From Oleiphilus messinensis (lineage in GTDB: Bacteria; Pseudomonadota; Gammaproteobacteria; Pseudomonadales; Oleiphilaceae): 64,000 bases of DNA. Shown here piece after piece: positions 43,637 through 53,139 of the stretch. The notes beneath the pieces were generated by a model, which worked only from the letters and a program-made list of their open reading frames with translations, was not told where the DNA came from and searched no databases. The stretch is taken from assembly GCF_002162375.1 (NCBI RefSeq), contig NZ_CP021425.1, positions 4,233,001 through 4,297,000 on the forward strand, given 5' to 3'. A program made the position numbers and the translations under genes. Position 1 is the first letter of the stretch. Every line of letters begins with the position of its first letter.

Positions 43637-46600
43637 TCAGGCCACAGGCTTCACAACAAACAACAGGTCTCCTTTATTGATCTGCTGACCATCTGAGCCT
43701 TTGATGTGAGTCACCTTGTATTTACTGCCGTCAGGATAGAGTGGTCCCCTTTTTTGATTGAAACTCGCCAGCGTCAGCGGCTGGAACATCTTCATCACTT
43801 CCAGCAAACACAGGGTTTGATCTGTGGTGATCATATCCCCCTCTTGAATGAACGCGGGCTTGTTTGGAGCCGGAGAGCGATACAGTATACTGTTGGAAGG
43901 CGCGAATACCTTCAATTCATCCGATCCATCCACTTTAATATCATCCAGCTCGGTAGCGGAATCCTCAACCCTGGCTTTACCCAGATGCGCACTCAATTCT
44001 TCGGGCCGACGCTTGGCTAATTCCGGAAGGTAATCGGTATCGTAATCACCGGAAAGGAATACATCATCTTTCAAAATAAATGTCAGTAGCGGGATATTCG
44101 AGCTAACACCGTCCAGCTTGACCCGTGCGAGATAATTGCTCAGTTTCTGCACGGCATCATTTCGGTCTGTACCGTAAGCCACAATCTGGGCAATAAGGTT
44201 ATCGTAATACGGCGGTACCGTTTTATCGGATCCCACAGAAACAATGCGGGTGATATCCGGGTCATCCGGGAAGTCACAAAGTTCGACTTTGCCAGGCGTA
44301 GGCTCAACCTTGATTTCACCATTGCGAACAGAAACCTGCTCCGCGTTAATTCGCACCTCAACGGCGTATCCATCCTCGCCATGCTTGAGCTCAGCAATTG
44401 ACTCGCCTTGGGCAATCAACAGTTGCTGGTGCACGATGTTAACCCCGCTCACCAGTTCTGTAACCGGATGCTCAACTTGCAATCGGGTATTCATTTCCAT
44501 GAAATACAGTTGGTCGCGGTCGAGGTCATAAATGTACTCAACGGTACCTGCGCCGTTATAGTCGCAGGCATCAGCAAGCTTGGCTGCGCACTCTTTTGCC
44601 AACACACCTTGGTGTTCCGGCAGCAATGTCGAACCGGACTCCTCGACAATTTTTTGTTTATTTCGCTGCACACTGCAATCACGCAAGCCAACGACCTGTG
44701 TATTACCGTGGGAATCTCGCAACAACTGCACTTCGATATGACGGAACCGGGTCACAAATCGTTCGAGGTAGATATCATCCCGACCAAAACTACTGCGTGC
44801 TTCGGCTTTTATTGTCAAAAATTTAGCGATTAATGAGGCTTCATCTTCAACGACAACGATGCCCTTTCCACCACCACCATGGGCAGCTTTCAGAATTACC
44901 GGGAAGCCAATTTCTCTGGCAATCGCCATCGCATCTTCTTCATCTTTTAACAAGCCATGACTCCCGGGCACGACGGGAACGTTCAGGCGAAGGGCGGTAT
45001 TGATTGCCTGCGACTTGTCCCCCATCATCGCCATACTGGACGGACTTGGGCCGATGAAATTCAAGCCTCTTGCGAGACACTGATAAGCAAAGTCACTGTT
45101 CTCCGAAAGGAAACCAATTCCCGGGTGCAGAGCCTGTGCTCCGTGCAACTTGGCGATACGCAACACACTTTCGCCATTCAGGTAACTTTCATCCGATGTG
45201 AAGCCCCCCAGACAAACCAGCTCATCTTCCTGACGAAGCATTTCTGCAGCGACAGAGGTCATGTCCGGATCGGACTGTACCAGAATCACCTTCAAGCCAG
45301 CCTGCTGTACTTGCGCGATCAATTTCACCGCAGTACAACCCCGGGCATGGATCAACACGCTCTCGAACTTATCAAAACGCTGCGCAACCTCTGTTTCACC
45401 GCGCTTTTGTAGCCCGGTTTGCGCAGGGATCCGTTTTTCCATCCAGTTCTGAATAACTTCGGGCACGCCCACGGACGGGGTTGGGATATCCGGGTCAATC
45501 ACTTTCAGACGCGGATCCAGATCTTCAATGAAGGGGTTTTGCACCAACCCTTCCATACTGTCTGAAACACGAGACAGGTAATTCGACAAGGTCGCCGTTA
45601 CCGGCAGAAAATCCGGCACTACAATACGGCCTGCAAACGGCATATTGGTGCCGGAAAAATACCAGGTATGAACCAGTGGATGGGTAACAAAACTCGCTTG
45701 AGCCCCTCCGGTACAGTCTCCGTAGCCAAAAACAAGCACCGGTAAGCCCACTTCAGACACAAATCGATTCAAGTGCTCGTTGACCACCGCCATGGAAAAC
45801 AAAGCCGATGCACCTTCTTTGGTTTGCATCCCGCCAGAGCAGACAAAACACACAACCGGTATCTGTTGCCGGGTGCATTCTGTCATGAGTCGACAGAACC
45901 GTTCGGCACTGGACATATCAAAGGCCCCCGCCTGAAACGCATGGTTTGAAACCAACACGCCCATCTGCGCGGAAGAATGGCCTTCCACCTGGAATCGTGC
46001 GATCCCGGTGATTACGCCAGAGGTCGTTCCACCTTTCTGGCTTTGTTTTTTAATCGCCTCACCGAAACCGGGGAAATTTCGCGGATTGGCCGATGTAAGA
46101 TCCGCATCCAGCTCCTCAAAGTCAGTAAAAAATTTACTGATAATGTCATGGGGCTGAAAGAAAGCCGAGGGCTTTGAACTGTTAAGAATGGCCTGGATAC
46201 GCAAATCTTTTTCCGCTTGAACCAGGCGATTCCAGAAGTCTTTTCGCCGCCCGATGGACACCGGGGTAAACTGGCCGGAGAATGATTTTCCCTCATCCAG
46301 CGAGGCGTAGTAGTCAGGGAACAGGCGATCAAAGAAGTAACTGGCAACCACAAACAGCACTTCTGACATCCGCGGATGCTGGGTACGTTTCCATTGCTCC
46401 GCAGTTTGCATATAGCGAGCCAGATTACCTGTCTCACGGGCCTGAACAATCCAGCGCAGGAATTGCATGCGCTGATCATCGGAAAGCCCGGCTTGATCCA
46501 TCAAATGGCACATCAATTCACGGGACAATCGACTTTTTTCAGCCAATTCCGTAACGATATCGGTCATACCGTCCAGAATGACCTCGTACATCCGATCCAG

Positions 46601-48202
46601 TAATATTAACTGCTGGCAATACTGGGACAGGACATCCTTGTATTGTGGATCACGGATAACATCGAGAACCGATAACTGATCGGCAGCAAATTGATCTGCA
46701 GAATACTCCGCATCAGCTGTGGCCAGGTAGTTGGTCAATTTTGCCAAGTGATGTGACGCATCGCCTTGCCAGCCATTATAGAGGTGGAACGCGATTTCGA
46801 AGCACAACTCATTGTACGCTTTCTCGAATTCATCTTCCGGATCCCCGAACAACAAGGCCGCAACATAACTCCGCTTTTCACCCCGGTGTTCGGAGGTTTC
46901 TTTCAGGCGGGTCCAAACCCGTTGCAGCGTATCCTCGTAAACAATTCGCTCTTTGCGGCCAAGCCATTGTTCAAAGCGCTCTGCCAAAATCTCCGCCAGA
47001 TGATCCTGAGCGCCATTACCTTCGGGTGTAACGGCAGCCTCGGATTGATTTAAAATCTGTTCTACCGATCCCGTGGTGAGACGGGTTCTCAACAACACGG
47101 CCTTTTGAACTTTCAGCGCATACTCAAAAACAGAGGGATAAGTCGCGATGTCATAGTCGTGCAAAATGCGACGATCCCGATTGCCGGTGCTGTACCGGAT
47201 ACTGTTTTCCAGGTAAGAGGGCGCGACATTGGTGATTTCTTTCAAGACATGCCGGGACTCTGTTCGAATCCAGGCCAGTGACTCCAGTATCGCTTCTCGC
47301 AGATTTTCAATATTAAACGCGCCATCTGCCGGGGAGTAATTAACGACGCCATCAACAATGCCGTCCAGCGCCAACTCAGCCGCATGAACGCCAACCAGCT
47401 GTGCACAGGCTTGCCAGGAAAGCCGCTGCTTGCGGGCAATCGCCGCCAGACCTTTGGGTTGGATGGTACTAAACAATGCATCTTTTACTGCAAGCATCAC
47501 GTTACTGGCAGCTAACGGAATCGCGCCACCGGAATAGCCGGTACCGAGCACAATACCCACCACAGGCACAGTGAGATCCGCCATAACGGCAATCAATTCA
47601 GAAATACTGTGCGCCTGGTTATGCTGGTTTGCCTCGACACCTGCGTTCGCTCCCGGGGTGTCCATAAAGGTAATGATCGGGCAATGTTTACTTTCCATTT
47701 CCCGCGCCCACTTTGTCGCGAGGCGATGATGTTCTGGATCCCACACACCATTACTGACTTTTCGGTTTTGCGCCATGAAGGCCAGCTTAAGAGGCCCTTC
47801 TGGCGTGTTCACCTCACCTTGCGCAAGATACAAGGAGCCGTGCTTGCGTTCACCATAGAGTTTGGTGGTCAACTGTTTGATTACCCTGACGGCAGACCAG
47901 CGGTCACTACTCTCTACCGGATCAATAACAACATCCCGATACTGATCCCCGCTCAAGCGGCGCAGATTATCAACATTGTGCTGTAACTGCTCTTTTTTGA
48001 GAAATGCTGTACCGACACCATCGAAACGGATCGCTCCGGAAACGTTGGTCGCGTCCCTTTGACCGTCCAGAACAGAGGGTGAGGCCTCCATCGAGCTGGG
48101 TGAGTCAGCCTTGAGGCCAGCCTTGATTTGTTCTGCCAGACGTTCAATCTCCATGAACAGGTCTGCCGCTGCATGTTGTTTCCGTTGCTCAGGTGTGCGC
48201 AT
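43637..48202 (-). CDS. single-chain biotin-dependent acyl-CoA carboxylase, CT–CT–BC–BCCP
   Basis: A 1521-residue protein that joins all parts of an acetyl/propionyl-CoA carboxylase. Residues ~65-330 form one carboxyltransferase half (FMDTPGANAGVEANQ, GTGYSGGAIPLA). A helical linker (~330-640) follows. Residues ~660-920 form the other half (CSGGMQTKEGASALFS). Residues ~975-1410 are an ATP-grasp biotin carboxylase (AAHGGGGKGI, MEMNTRLQVEHPVTE). The end is a biotin carrier domain with the biotinylated lysine in EVMKM near residue 1472. Eukaryotic ACC has the opposite order (BC-BCCP-CT). It probably makes malonyl-CoA or methylmalonyl-CoA for acyl-chain synthesis; the acyl-CoA is inferred. Confidence 0.88.
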   Translation of the reverse strand: MRTPEQRKQHAAADLFMEIERLAEQIKAGLKADSPSSMEASPSVLDGQRDATNVSGAIRFDGVGTAFLKKEQLQHNVDNLRRLSGDQYRDVVIDPVESSDRWSAVRVIKQLTTKLYGERKHGSLYLAQGEVNTPEGPLKLAFMAQNRKVSNGVWDPEHHRLATKWAREMESKHCPIITFMDTPGANAGVEANQHNQAHSISELIAVMADLTVPVVGIVLGTGYSGGAIPLAASNVMLAVKDALFSTIQPKGLAAIARKQRLSWQACAQLVGVHAAELALDGIVDGVVNYSPADGAFNIENLREAILESLAWIRTESRHVLKEITNVAPSYLENSIRYSTGNRDRRILHDYDIATYPSVFEYALKVQKAVLLRTRLTTGSVEQILNQSEAAVTPEGNGAQDHLAEILAERFEQWLGRKERIVYEDTLQRVWTRLKETSEHRGEKRSYVAALLFGDPEDEFEKAYNELCFEIAFHLYNGWQGDASHHLAKLTNYLATADAEYSADQFAADQLSVLDVIRDPQYKDVLSQYCQQLILLDRMYEVILDGMTDIVTELAEKSRLSRELMCHLMDQAGLSDDQRMQFLRWIVQARETGNLARYMQTAEQWKRTQHPRMSEVLFVVASYFFDRLFPDYYASLDEGKSFSGQFTPVSIGRRKDFWNRLVQAEKDLRIQAILNSSKPSAFFQPHDIISKFFTDFEELDADLTSANPRNFPGFGEAIKKQSQKGGTTSGVITGIARFQVEGHSSAQMGVLVSNHAFQAGAFDMSSAERFCRLMTECTRQQIPVVCFVCSGGMQTKEGASALFSMAVVNEHLNRFVSEVGLPVLVFGYGDCTGGAQASFVTHPLVHTWYFSGTNMPFAGRIVVPDFLPVTATLSNYLSRVSDSMEGLVQNPFIEDLDPRLKVIDPDIPTPSVGVPEVIQNWMEKRIPAQTGLQKRGETEVAQRFDKFESVLIHARGCTAVKLIAQVQQAGLKVILVQSDPDMTSVAAEMLRQEDELVCLGGFTSDESYLNGESVLRIAKLHGAQALHPGIGFLSENSDFAYQCLARGLNFIGPSPSSMAMMGDKSQAINTALRLNVPVVPGSHGLLKDEEDAMAIAREIGFPVILKAAHGGGGKGIVVVEDEASLIAKFLTIKAEARSSFGRDDIYLERFVTRFRHIEVQLLRDSHGNTQVVGLRDCSVQRNKQKIVEESGSTLLPEHQGVLAKECAAKLADACDYNGAGTVEYIYDLDRDQLYFMEMNTRLQVEHPVTELVSGVNIVHQQLLIAQGESIAELKHGEDGYAVEVRINAEQVSVRNGEIKVEPTPGKVELCDFPDDPDITRIVSVGSDKTVPPYYDNLIAQIVAYGTDRNDAVQKLSNYLARVKLDGVSSNIPLLTFILKDDVFLSGDYDTDYLPELAKRRPEELSAHLGKARVEDSATELDDIKVDGSDELKVFAPSNSILYRSPAPNKPAFIQEGDMITTDQTLCLLEVMKMFQPLTLASFNQKRGPLYPDGSKYKVTHIKGSDGQQINKGDLLFVVKPVA

Positions 48203-48487
48203 ATATCAAATTCGCCAACAGTAGTTACTAGAAAAATCGTTACTTAAAAAGTATTGCTCAAAAACTACATTTACAGGGTTAACTCAGAAATGTAGCTTAA
48301 AAATAAATTGTTTCCCGCCCGGTGAGTATAAGGGAATATGATGTTCAACGGTATTATTGCCTACCCTGTCGCAGCTGTGAACACCAGAATTCCGGTCACC
48401 AGACCAACGGTGCAAGATCCATGAAAAGATGGGTCTTCACAATCGAAAATCAAGTCTAGATGGTCAAAGCCATCGACCAATTCACAT
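48203..48487. other. non-coding stretch between fabA and the carboxylase gene
   Basis: 285 bases, downstream of fabA and upstream of the carboxylase gene, both on minus. The carboxylase has only a weak ribosome site. I see no gene, terminator with a T run or clear operator. Confidence 0.35.
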
Positions 48488-49027
48488 TCACTCTCCCGTC
48501 CCCGGTGTTTCGGGGTTGCCTTTGATCATACCGACTCTCAAGCTTGCCGCAGAATAAATTTTTACGCCGTCAGCAAAGACCTCTCCGTCAGCGAATGCGA
48601 CCGATACATCTTTTCGCAGGATTTTTTTAATATGAAGATGGTAGCGAACGGTTTTGCAATCCGGTAAAACTTCTCCGAAAAACTTTACCGTACCCACGCC
48701 GAGCGCCCGCCCCTTGCCTTCTCCTCCGGACCAGGCCAGATAGAACCCCAACGACTGCCAGAGGCCATCCAGCCCCAGGCAACCCGGCATTACTGGATCA
48801 CCTGGAAAGTGGCAGGCAAAAAACCAGGCATCCGGCGTTACATCGTACTCTGCGATGAGCTCACCTCGACCATATTGCCCACCCTGATCACTGATCTGGA
48901 CAATCCGATCCAGCATCTTCATATTCCCTTGAGGCAGCTGCATGATATGGCTACCCTCTTTAACACTGGCCTGCTCCGCCGCGAGTAATTGAAGTTCACG
49001 GTTCGAGTAGCTCGATTTTTGCAGCAT
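48488..49027 (-). CDS. fabA: 3-hydroxydecanoyl-ACP dehydratase/isomerase
   Basis: A 179-residue hot-dog-fold enzyme that dehydrates 3-hydroxyacyl-ACP and isomerises the C10 product, opening the anaerobic route to unsaturated fatty acids. His 73 and Asp 87 in [16 protein letters not shown] are the catalytic pair, three positions later than in E. coli Fab[18 protein letters not shown] and the final [10 protein letters not shown] also match. AGGA lies seven bases before the ATG. The usual partner fabB is not in the window; upstream is a divergent acyltransferase gene. The adjacency of fabA, the carboxylase and a free ACP suggests a linked acyl-chain function. Confidence 0.93.
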   Translation of the reverse strand: MLQKSSYSNRELQLLAAEQASVKEGSHIMQLPQGNMKMLDRIVQISDQGGQYGRGELIAEYDVTPDAWFFACHFPGDPVMPGCLGLDGLWQSLGFYLAWSGGEGKGRALGVGTVKFFGEVLPDCKTVRYHLHIKKILRKDVSVAFADGEVFADGVKIYSAASLRVGMIKGNPETPGTGE

Positions 49028-49296
49028 CAGTCTTTCCTTTCAATAACCCTGAAGAGAGGGCTACAGTTTCGTAATGTAGAAAAACGGTCACGCAAACTTA
49101 ATGATTTAAAGGAATCATTAACGCAACCTCCTACACTATTCTAAAACCGCGTTTCATTCCTGGCTTGACCCAATGTCATCAGTTTATGACTTTTTGTATT
49201 GAGGTTTTCGCAACACAGGATTTCCCGTACACTTTGCCGCTGGCAGGGGTTGCCCCTGAACGCAACTGAGATTGACTCTTAAGGACCGCATCGATA

Positions 49297-50478
49297 ATGA
49301 ATCAGCACGATCTTCATCAGGAATGGCTAGACGACTTCGAAATAATAAGTCACTTTGATGACAGCCTTGTTAAAAGCGAAACAGAGCAGCTGGTTCAACA
49401 TCCGAACTTTTTGAGACAGTTGCACGAGTTGTTCGACGCCGTCATGCCAAACCAGGACAATACCGACTTTATCACCCTGTTTTTAAACAAACTTCGCACT
49501 GCTCAAACGATCGATGATTTACAACACTTCGAATTGAAGTTTTTGCAAATTGCCATGGCCAGCACCTTGAAGCAAGTTGAAACCATTGGTCTTGATCGAC
49601 TTGATCCCGCAAACAATTACCTGTTTATCAGTAACCACCGCGATATCCTGTTGGATCCGATGCTCCTGAACTGGGCTCTGCTCACCCAAGGATTCGGCAG
49701 CTGCCATTGTGCCATTGGTGACAACCTGTTAATCGACGAGTCCGGGAATCGAGTGGCCCGACTCAACAAATGTTTTGCCGTTTTACGCTCTGTAAAAAGC
49801 CCGAAAGCCATGGTGCGCGCCTTACGCACACAAAGCGCTTTTATAAGGCACTTGTTTTTCAATAAACAGGGAAATATCTGGATTGCACAACGTGAAGGCC
49901 GCTCCAAAGACAACACCGATCAAACCAATCCCGCATTAATTAAAATGCTTGGTTTAGGTAAGCCGAAAGAAATGGGTGCGGATGAGTACTTGCAACATCT
50001 TCGTATCGTGCCTGTCAGCCTGTCTTATGAGTGGGATCCATGCGACCTGCAGAAAGCACGGGATTTAATTGAGCAAGAACAGGGTGAATACGTAAGAGCA
50101 GGTCTATCGGATTTGCAGGCGGTCAGAGATGGTTTAATCGGACACAAAGGCCGGATTGTTTTCAATTTTGATGCAGATTTCCACAAAAATTCGGCCCTAT
50201 TTACAGACTACAGCACATTGACTCGCGCAATTGATCAATCCATCCAGAGCCGATACCGGCTCTTTCCCGTGAACTACGCGGCAGCAGAGCTGCTCAATAA
50301 TTCTGTAGCCTCTACAGTAGCACCTGAATCCCCGGATGTTACGTCCCAAGATATCGATCAGGCAAAGGATGCATTAATTGAAAGGCTTCGCGATGCAACG
50401 CCATTAGAACGAGAACGCGTTTTACAAAGCTATGCACAACCACTCCTTACATTCCAATCCCGGCACCGGACAGAGTGA
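49297..50478 (+). CDS. 1-acyl-glycerol-3-phosphate acyltransferase-like protein (PlsC-type)
   Basis: A 393-residue acyltransferase that probably transfers an acyl chain to a glycerol-phosphate or related lipid. The catalytic NHxxxxD is at FISNHRDILLDP, followed by IWIAQREGRSKDN (the EGxRS-like block), and VPVSLSYEWDPC, giving the usual four blocks. No clear membrane segment is predicted, unlike PlsC, so it belongs to the cytosolic or peripheral 'glycerol acyltransferase' branch. It is divergent from fabA. The C-terminal ~60 residues are helical. The substrate is unknown. Confidence 0.86.
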   Translation: MNQHDLHQEWLDDFEIISHFDDSLVKSETEQLVQHPNFLRQLHELFDAVMPNQDNTDFITLFLNKLRTAQTIDDLQHFELKFLQIAMASTLKQVETIGLDRLDPANNYLFISNHRDILLDPMLLNWALLTQGFGSCHCAIGDNLLIDESGNRVARLNKCFAVLRSVKSPKAMVRALRTQSAFIRHLFFNKQGNIWIAQREGRSKDNTDQTNPALIKMLGLGKPKEMGADEYLQHLRIVPVSLSYEWDPCDLQKARDLIEQEQGEYVRAGLSDLQAVRDGLIGHKGRIVFNFDADFHKNSALFTDYSTLTRAIDQSIQSRYRLFPVNYAAAELLNNSVASTVAPESPDVTSQDIDQAKDALIERLRDATPLERERVLQSYAQPLLTFQSRHRTE

Positions 50479-51048
50479 ACCTAACCTCGGCTAAAATCCG
50501 AGAAAAACCGCATAAATTTTTGCAAAGTTAAACGGATTTTTGTAACCGGGCTTGTTACACAAACAAGCCCTGCAGACACACCCTGTTACAATCTGCAACA
50601 ATACCCACTTACAGATACATTTTGTTACGGTTCCACCAAATCTTTTATGACGCGATTTTCAGCTTTTCACCGCCACTACCCTTCTCGTTATATACCCTTA
50701 GCAGGAGATCCCCAAGATAATTGAGGTGCAGACGGAATGTGGATTTTGAACACAAAGTCATTATTTGACAATAACTTATGGGTGAATGTAACGGTACGCT
50801 ATCTTCTCCCTTTTTTCACGGGAAATTAAGCAGACAGCTTTTAAGCAAGTCCCCTGGCTGAAACACGTAAAATCCAGATCTACAGACCCTGGCTTGAACC
50901 AACCTCCATTTCTTGAATAAATACCCCTTTTAATTCTTGCACTTAAAAACATAGAGCTTGCAACCTGACTGTGAAAGCCTCGTCAGATTTGAAAAGTTTA
51001 GCGCTCACCTGACACTGAACCTCAATGAGTCTACGCAACCCAAAATAC
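50479..51048. other. long non-coding stretch before the chemosensory operon
   Basis: First part of an ~814-base gap. No credible gene on either strand. A perfect 9-bp hairpin GGGCTTGTT/AACAAGCCC with a 5-base loop is at 50548-50570, without a T run. Several TTACA words occur (50555, 50586, 50609) but not in helical phase. The length and repeat content suggest a complex regulatory region for the operon starting at 51293. Confidence 0.45.
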
Positions 51049-51123
51049 TTACATATTTTTACATAACCAAACCTATCGTCACCCACTTTTACACCTCTTA
51101 CACTTTCTTACATTAACTTACAC
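51049..51123 (+). repeat. helically phased TTACAY array
   Basis: TTACAT or TTACAC occurs six times, starting at 51049, 51059, 51089, 51098, 51108 and 51118: spacings 10, 30, 9, 10 and 10, close to whole helical turns. All face the same way, so a protein could bind them along one side of the DNA. The array ends 170 bases before the chemosensory operon. Confidence 0.7.
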
Positions 51124-51292
51124 CAATCGTCGTTTTTGAACACATTTTTGACTTTTGACTTTACGCCCCAGCTCTCCCAATAATCGATATCACACCTGCT
51201 GAGGCCCCTCTGGAGAAATCAGTCCAGTCATCAAAAGGGAACGTACAGGATTAACTTAAACGCTCACGGAATTAAGGATCGACGAGGCTATC

Positions 51293-52054
51293 GTGAAAAA
51301 GATCATAATCTCCCATGTTGGATTGCTCGAGCGAGACATGGTTTTGCTCAAAAATCTTTCACAACTGAGTACAACCTGGCTTGGCAACTTCGAATTAGCC
51401 GACCACCCTGGGCAATCCGGCGGACAACTGCTTATCGTTGACGCGGACAGTGAAGCCTCAAGACGCACGTGGTATGAACTCAAGTCACACAGCTGGTTCG
51501 AAAAAACCATTGTCATCTCACGACAAAAATCCCCGATTAAGGGCGCTGATATTCAACTTACACGACCGCTCATTTTCCGTCGACTGGCGGATGCATTGCA
51601 AAAAGTCATGAGTGAACCCAGTAGCCGCGAATCCTCGCGCCAGGGCAAGCGGGTTCTGATCGTAGATGATAGCCCCGCAGTGCAAACGTTCCTGAATGAA
51701 AAACTGCGCCATTTTCTGGACGGGAATACGGTAATTGATATTGCCGAGAGTGGCGAAGCGGCCATCGTGCAAGCACAAGACAATGAATATGACCTGGTCT
51801 TTATGGATGTCATGATGCCAGGAATGGATGGCTATACCGCCTGCAAAATGATTAAGGCCCACAGCCAGTCGAAAGTCGTCATGCTGACCAGCAAATCATC
51901 TGCCATTAATCGAGTCAAAGCAAAAATATCCGGTTGTGACGGCTACATCACCAAACCCCCGAAAGATCAGGAATTAGCCCAGGTTCTACAACGTTATGTT
52001 GGTGCCCCAGAGCACACAACGAGCATCGATAACATGCCGGTATATGGCCGGTAA
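51293..52054 (+). CDS. response regulator with degenerate plus PilG-like receiver domain
   Basis: A 253-residue cytoplasmic protein, first gene of the chemosensory operon. Residues ~1-105 look like a receiver-type fold without the acidic phospho-site. Residues ~118-240 are a complete receiver: VLIVDDSPAV, the phospho-Asp in DLVFMDVMMPGMDGY, the switch residue in VVMLTSKS and the lysine in YITKPP. The last part resembles PilG of twitching motility (VIMLSSK...YLTKPF type). There is no DNA-binding output. The split suggests the first part binds a partner protein; this is inferred. Confidence 0.85.
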   Translation: MKKIIISHVGLLERDMVLLKNLSQLSTTWLGNFELADHPGQSGGQLLIVDADSEASRRTWYELKSHSWFEKTIVISRQKSPIKGADIQLTRPLIFRRLADALQKVMSEPSSRESSRQGKRVLIVDDSPAVQTFLNEKLRHFLDGNTVIDIAESGEAAIVQAQDNEYDLVFMDVMMPGMDGYTACKMIKAHSQSKVVMLTSKSSAINRVKAKISGCDGYITKPPKDQELAQVLQRYVGAPEHTTSIDNMPVYGR

Positions 52055-52091
52055 ATCATAAACAGTGAAGGAAAAGGTAAAGGAAAAGAGC

Positions 52092-52454
52092 ATGACTAAG
52101 AAAGTACTTATCGTTGATGACAGCGAAACAGACCTGAAGCACCTCGAATCCGTTGTTACCTCGGCATCCTATCAAACGATCACTGCCCGATCAGGACAGG
52201 AAGCACTCGACAAGGCTCGAAGCGAGAAGCCTAACTTGATTCTGCTGGATATTATCATGGGTGAAATGGACGGATTCAGCACCTGTCGGGAAATCAATCA
52301 AGATCCTGATCTGTTGAATATTCCGGTGGTTTTCGTTTCCAGCAAAAATCAGAAAGTTGACCATATCTGGGCCGCAAAACAAGGCGCTAAAGCGCTAATT
52401 TCTAAGCCCTTCAAGAATGAAGACATCCTTGCACAACTATCAACTTACGCATAG
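52092..52454 (+). CDS. single-domain response regulator, PilH-like
   Basis: A 121-residue receiver: VLIVDDSETD, phospho-Asp in NLILLDIIMGEMDGF, a serine in VVFVSSKNQK where many have threonine, and the lysine in LISKPF. It has no output domain and resembles PilH of the Pil-Chp system (VTTKDQETDKVW-like after the switch residue; here KNQKVDHIWA). The ATG at 52092 with AGGA upstream is preferred over a start nine codons earlier. It begins 37 bases after the PilG-like gene and 9 bases before the CheW gene. Confidence 0.9.
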   Translation: MTKKVLIVDDSETDLKHLESVVTSASYQTITARSGQEALDKARSEKPNLILLDIIMGEMDGFSTCREINQDPDLLNIPVVFVSSKNQKVDHIWAAKQGAKALISKPFKNEDILAQLSTYA

Positions 52455-52463
52455 AGAAAAACC

Positions 52464-53111
52464 ATGCTAAGCCCCTCTGAAGCGATCAAATTACTGGAAG
52501 CTCAAAGCAGGATCCGCATCGATCAGGCCAAATCCATGGGGGATCAGGCTCAAGACTCCGAAACGAGTCCACCCCTCTCGTCGGAACACTCCGCCTTTTC
52601 CACGAACCTGGATAAGGAGCACACCTGGTTTTCATTGAAACTGGGTTCGAACCTGCCCGATGCATCAGAGGGGATTGGTTTACTCATCGGAACGGACAGC
52701 AATAAAGAGTTAATTGAAGCACCCGACATCTGTGCCGTTCCCTTCAGCCCGGATTGGTTAAAAGGCTACATGAATGTGCGCAGTCATATTGTACCTGTGA
52801 TTCGTCTGGAGACTTTTCTGGGCATACACATGGCACAGCCGGAATTGGCTGTTAAGTCAGCCGCCACCTCTGAGGCATTATCCTACGTGCTGCATTTCGA
52901 ACGTGGTCCAGAGTCCTTTGCAATAACCATCCAGCACTTCCCGAAAAAAATCAACCTACCTTCGGGAGCACAGCTGAAAATGCAAATACCACTGCCGGAC
53001 AGAATGCAAAGCTGTATCGGTCATCACTACCGTTTCCAAGGTATCTGGTGCGAATGGCACATTGACTCATTTTGCCAACTCATTAACCAGGCGTCACTCA
53101 ATGCAGCGTAA
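52464..53111 (+). CDS. CheW-like coupling protein (PilI-like)
   Basis: A 215-residue coupling protein that links the receptor to the kinase. The first ~75 residues are polar and acidic. From about residue 72 it has the CheW fold: IGLLIGTDSNKELIEAPDI, PFSPDWLKGYMNVRSHIVPVIRL (in part VRSHIVPVIRL, the hallmark) and a C-terminal half typical of PilI. The order receiver-receiver-CheW equals pilG-pilH-pilI. The end of the gene is followed within 30 bases by the binding protein start. Confidence 0.87.
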   Translation: MLSPSEAIKLLEAQSRIRIDQAKSMGDQAQDSETSPPLSSEHSAFSTNLDKEHTWFSLKLGSNLPDASEGIGLLIGTDSNKELIEAPDICAVPFSPDWLKGYMNVRSHIVPVIRLETFLGIHMAQPELAVKSAATSEALSYVLHFERGPESFAITIQHFPKKINLPSGAQLKMQIPLPDRMQSCIGHHYRFQGIWCEWHIDSFCQLINQASLNAA

Positions 53112-53139
53112 AACCCCGGCCAATTTCAAGGAGAGCAAC

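Noticed and set aside
44408-45412. Two 140-150 codon plus-strand frames inside the carboxylase gene
   Set aside because: Both are antisense to the biotin carboxylase domain, whose motifs are intact on minus.
48488-48520. CCCCG/CGGGG hairpin as a fabA terminator
   Set aside because: It is within the last codons of fabA and is not followed by a T run.
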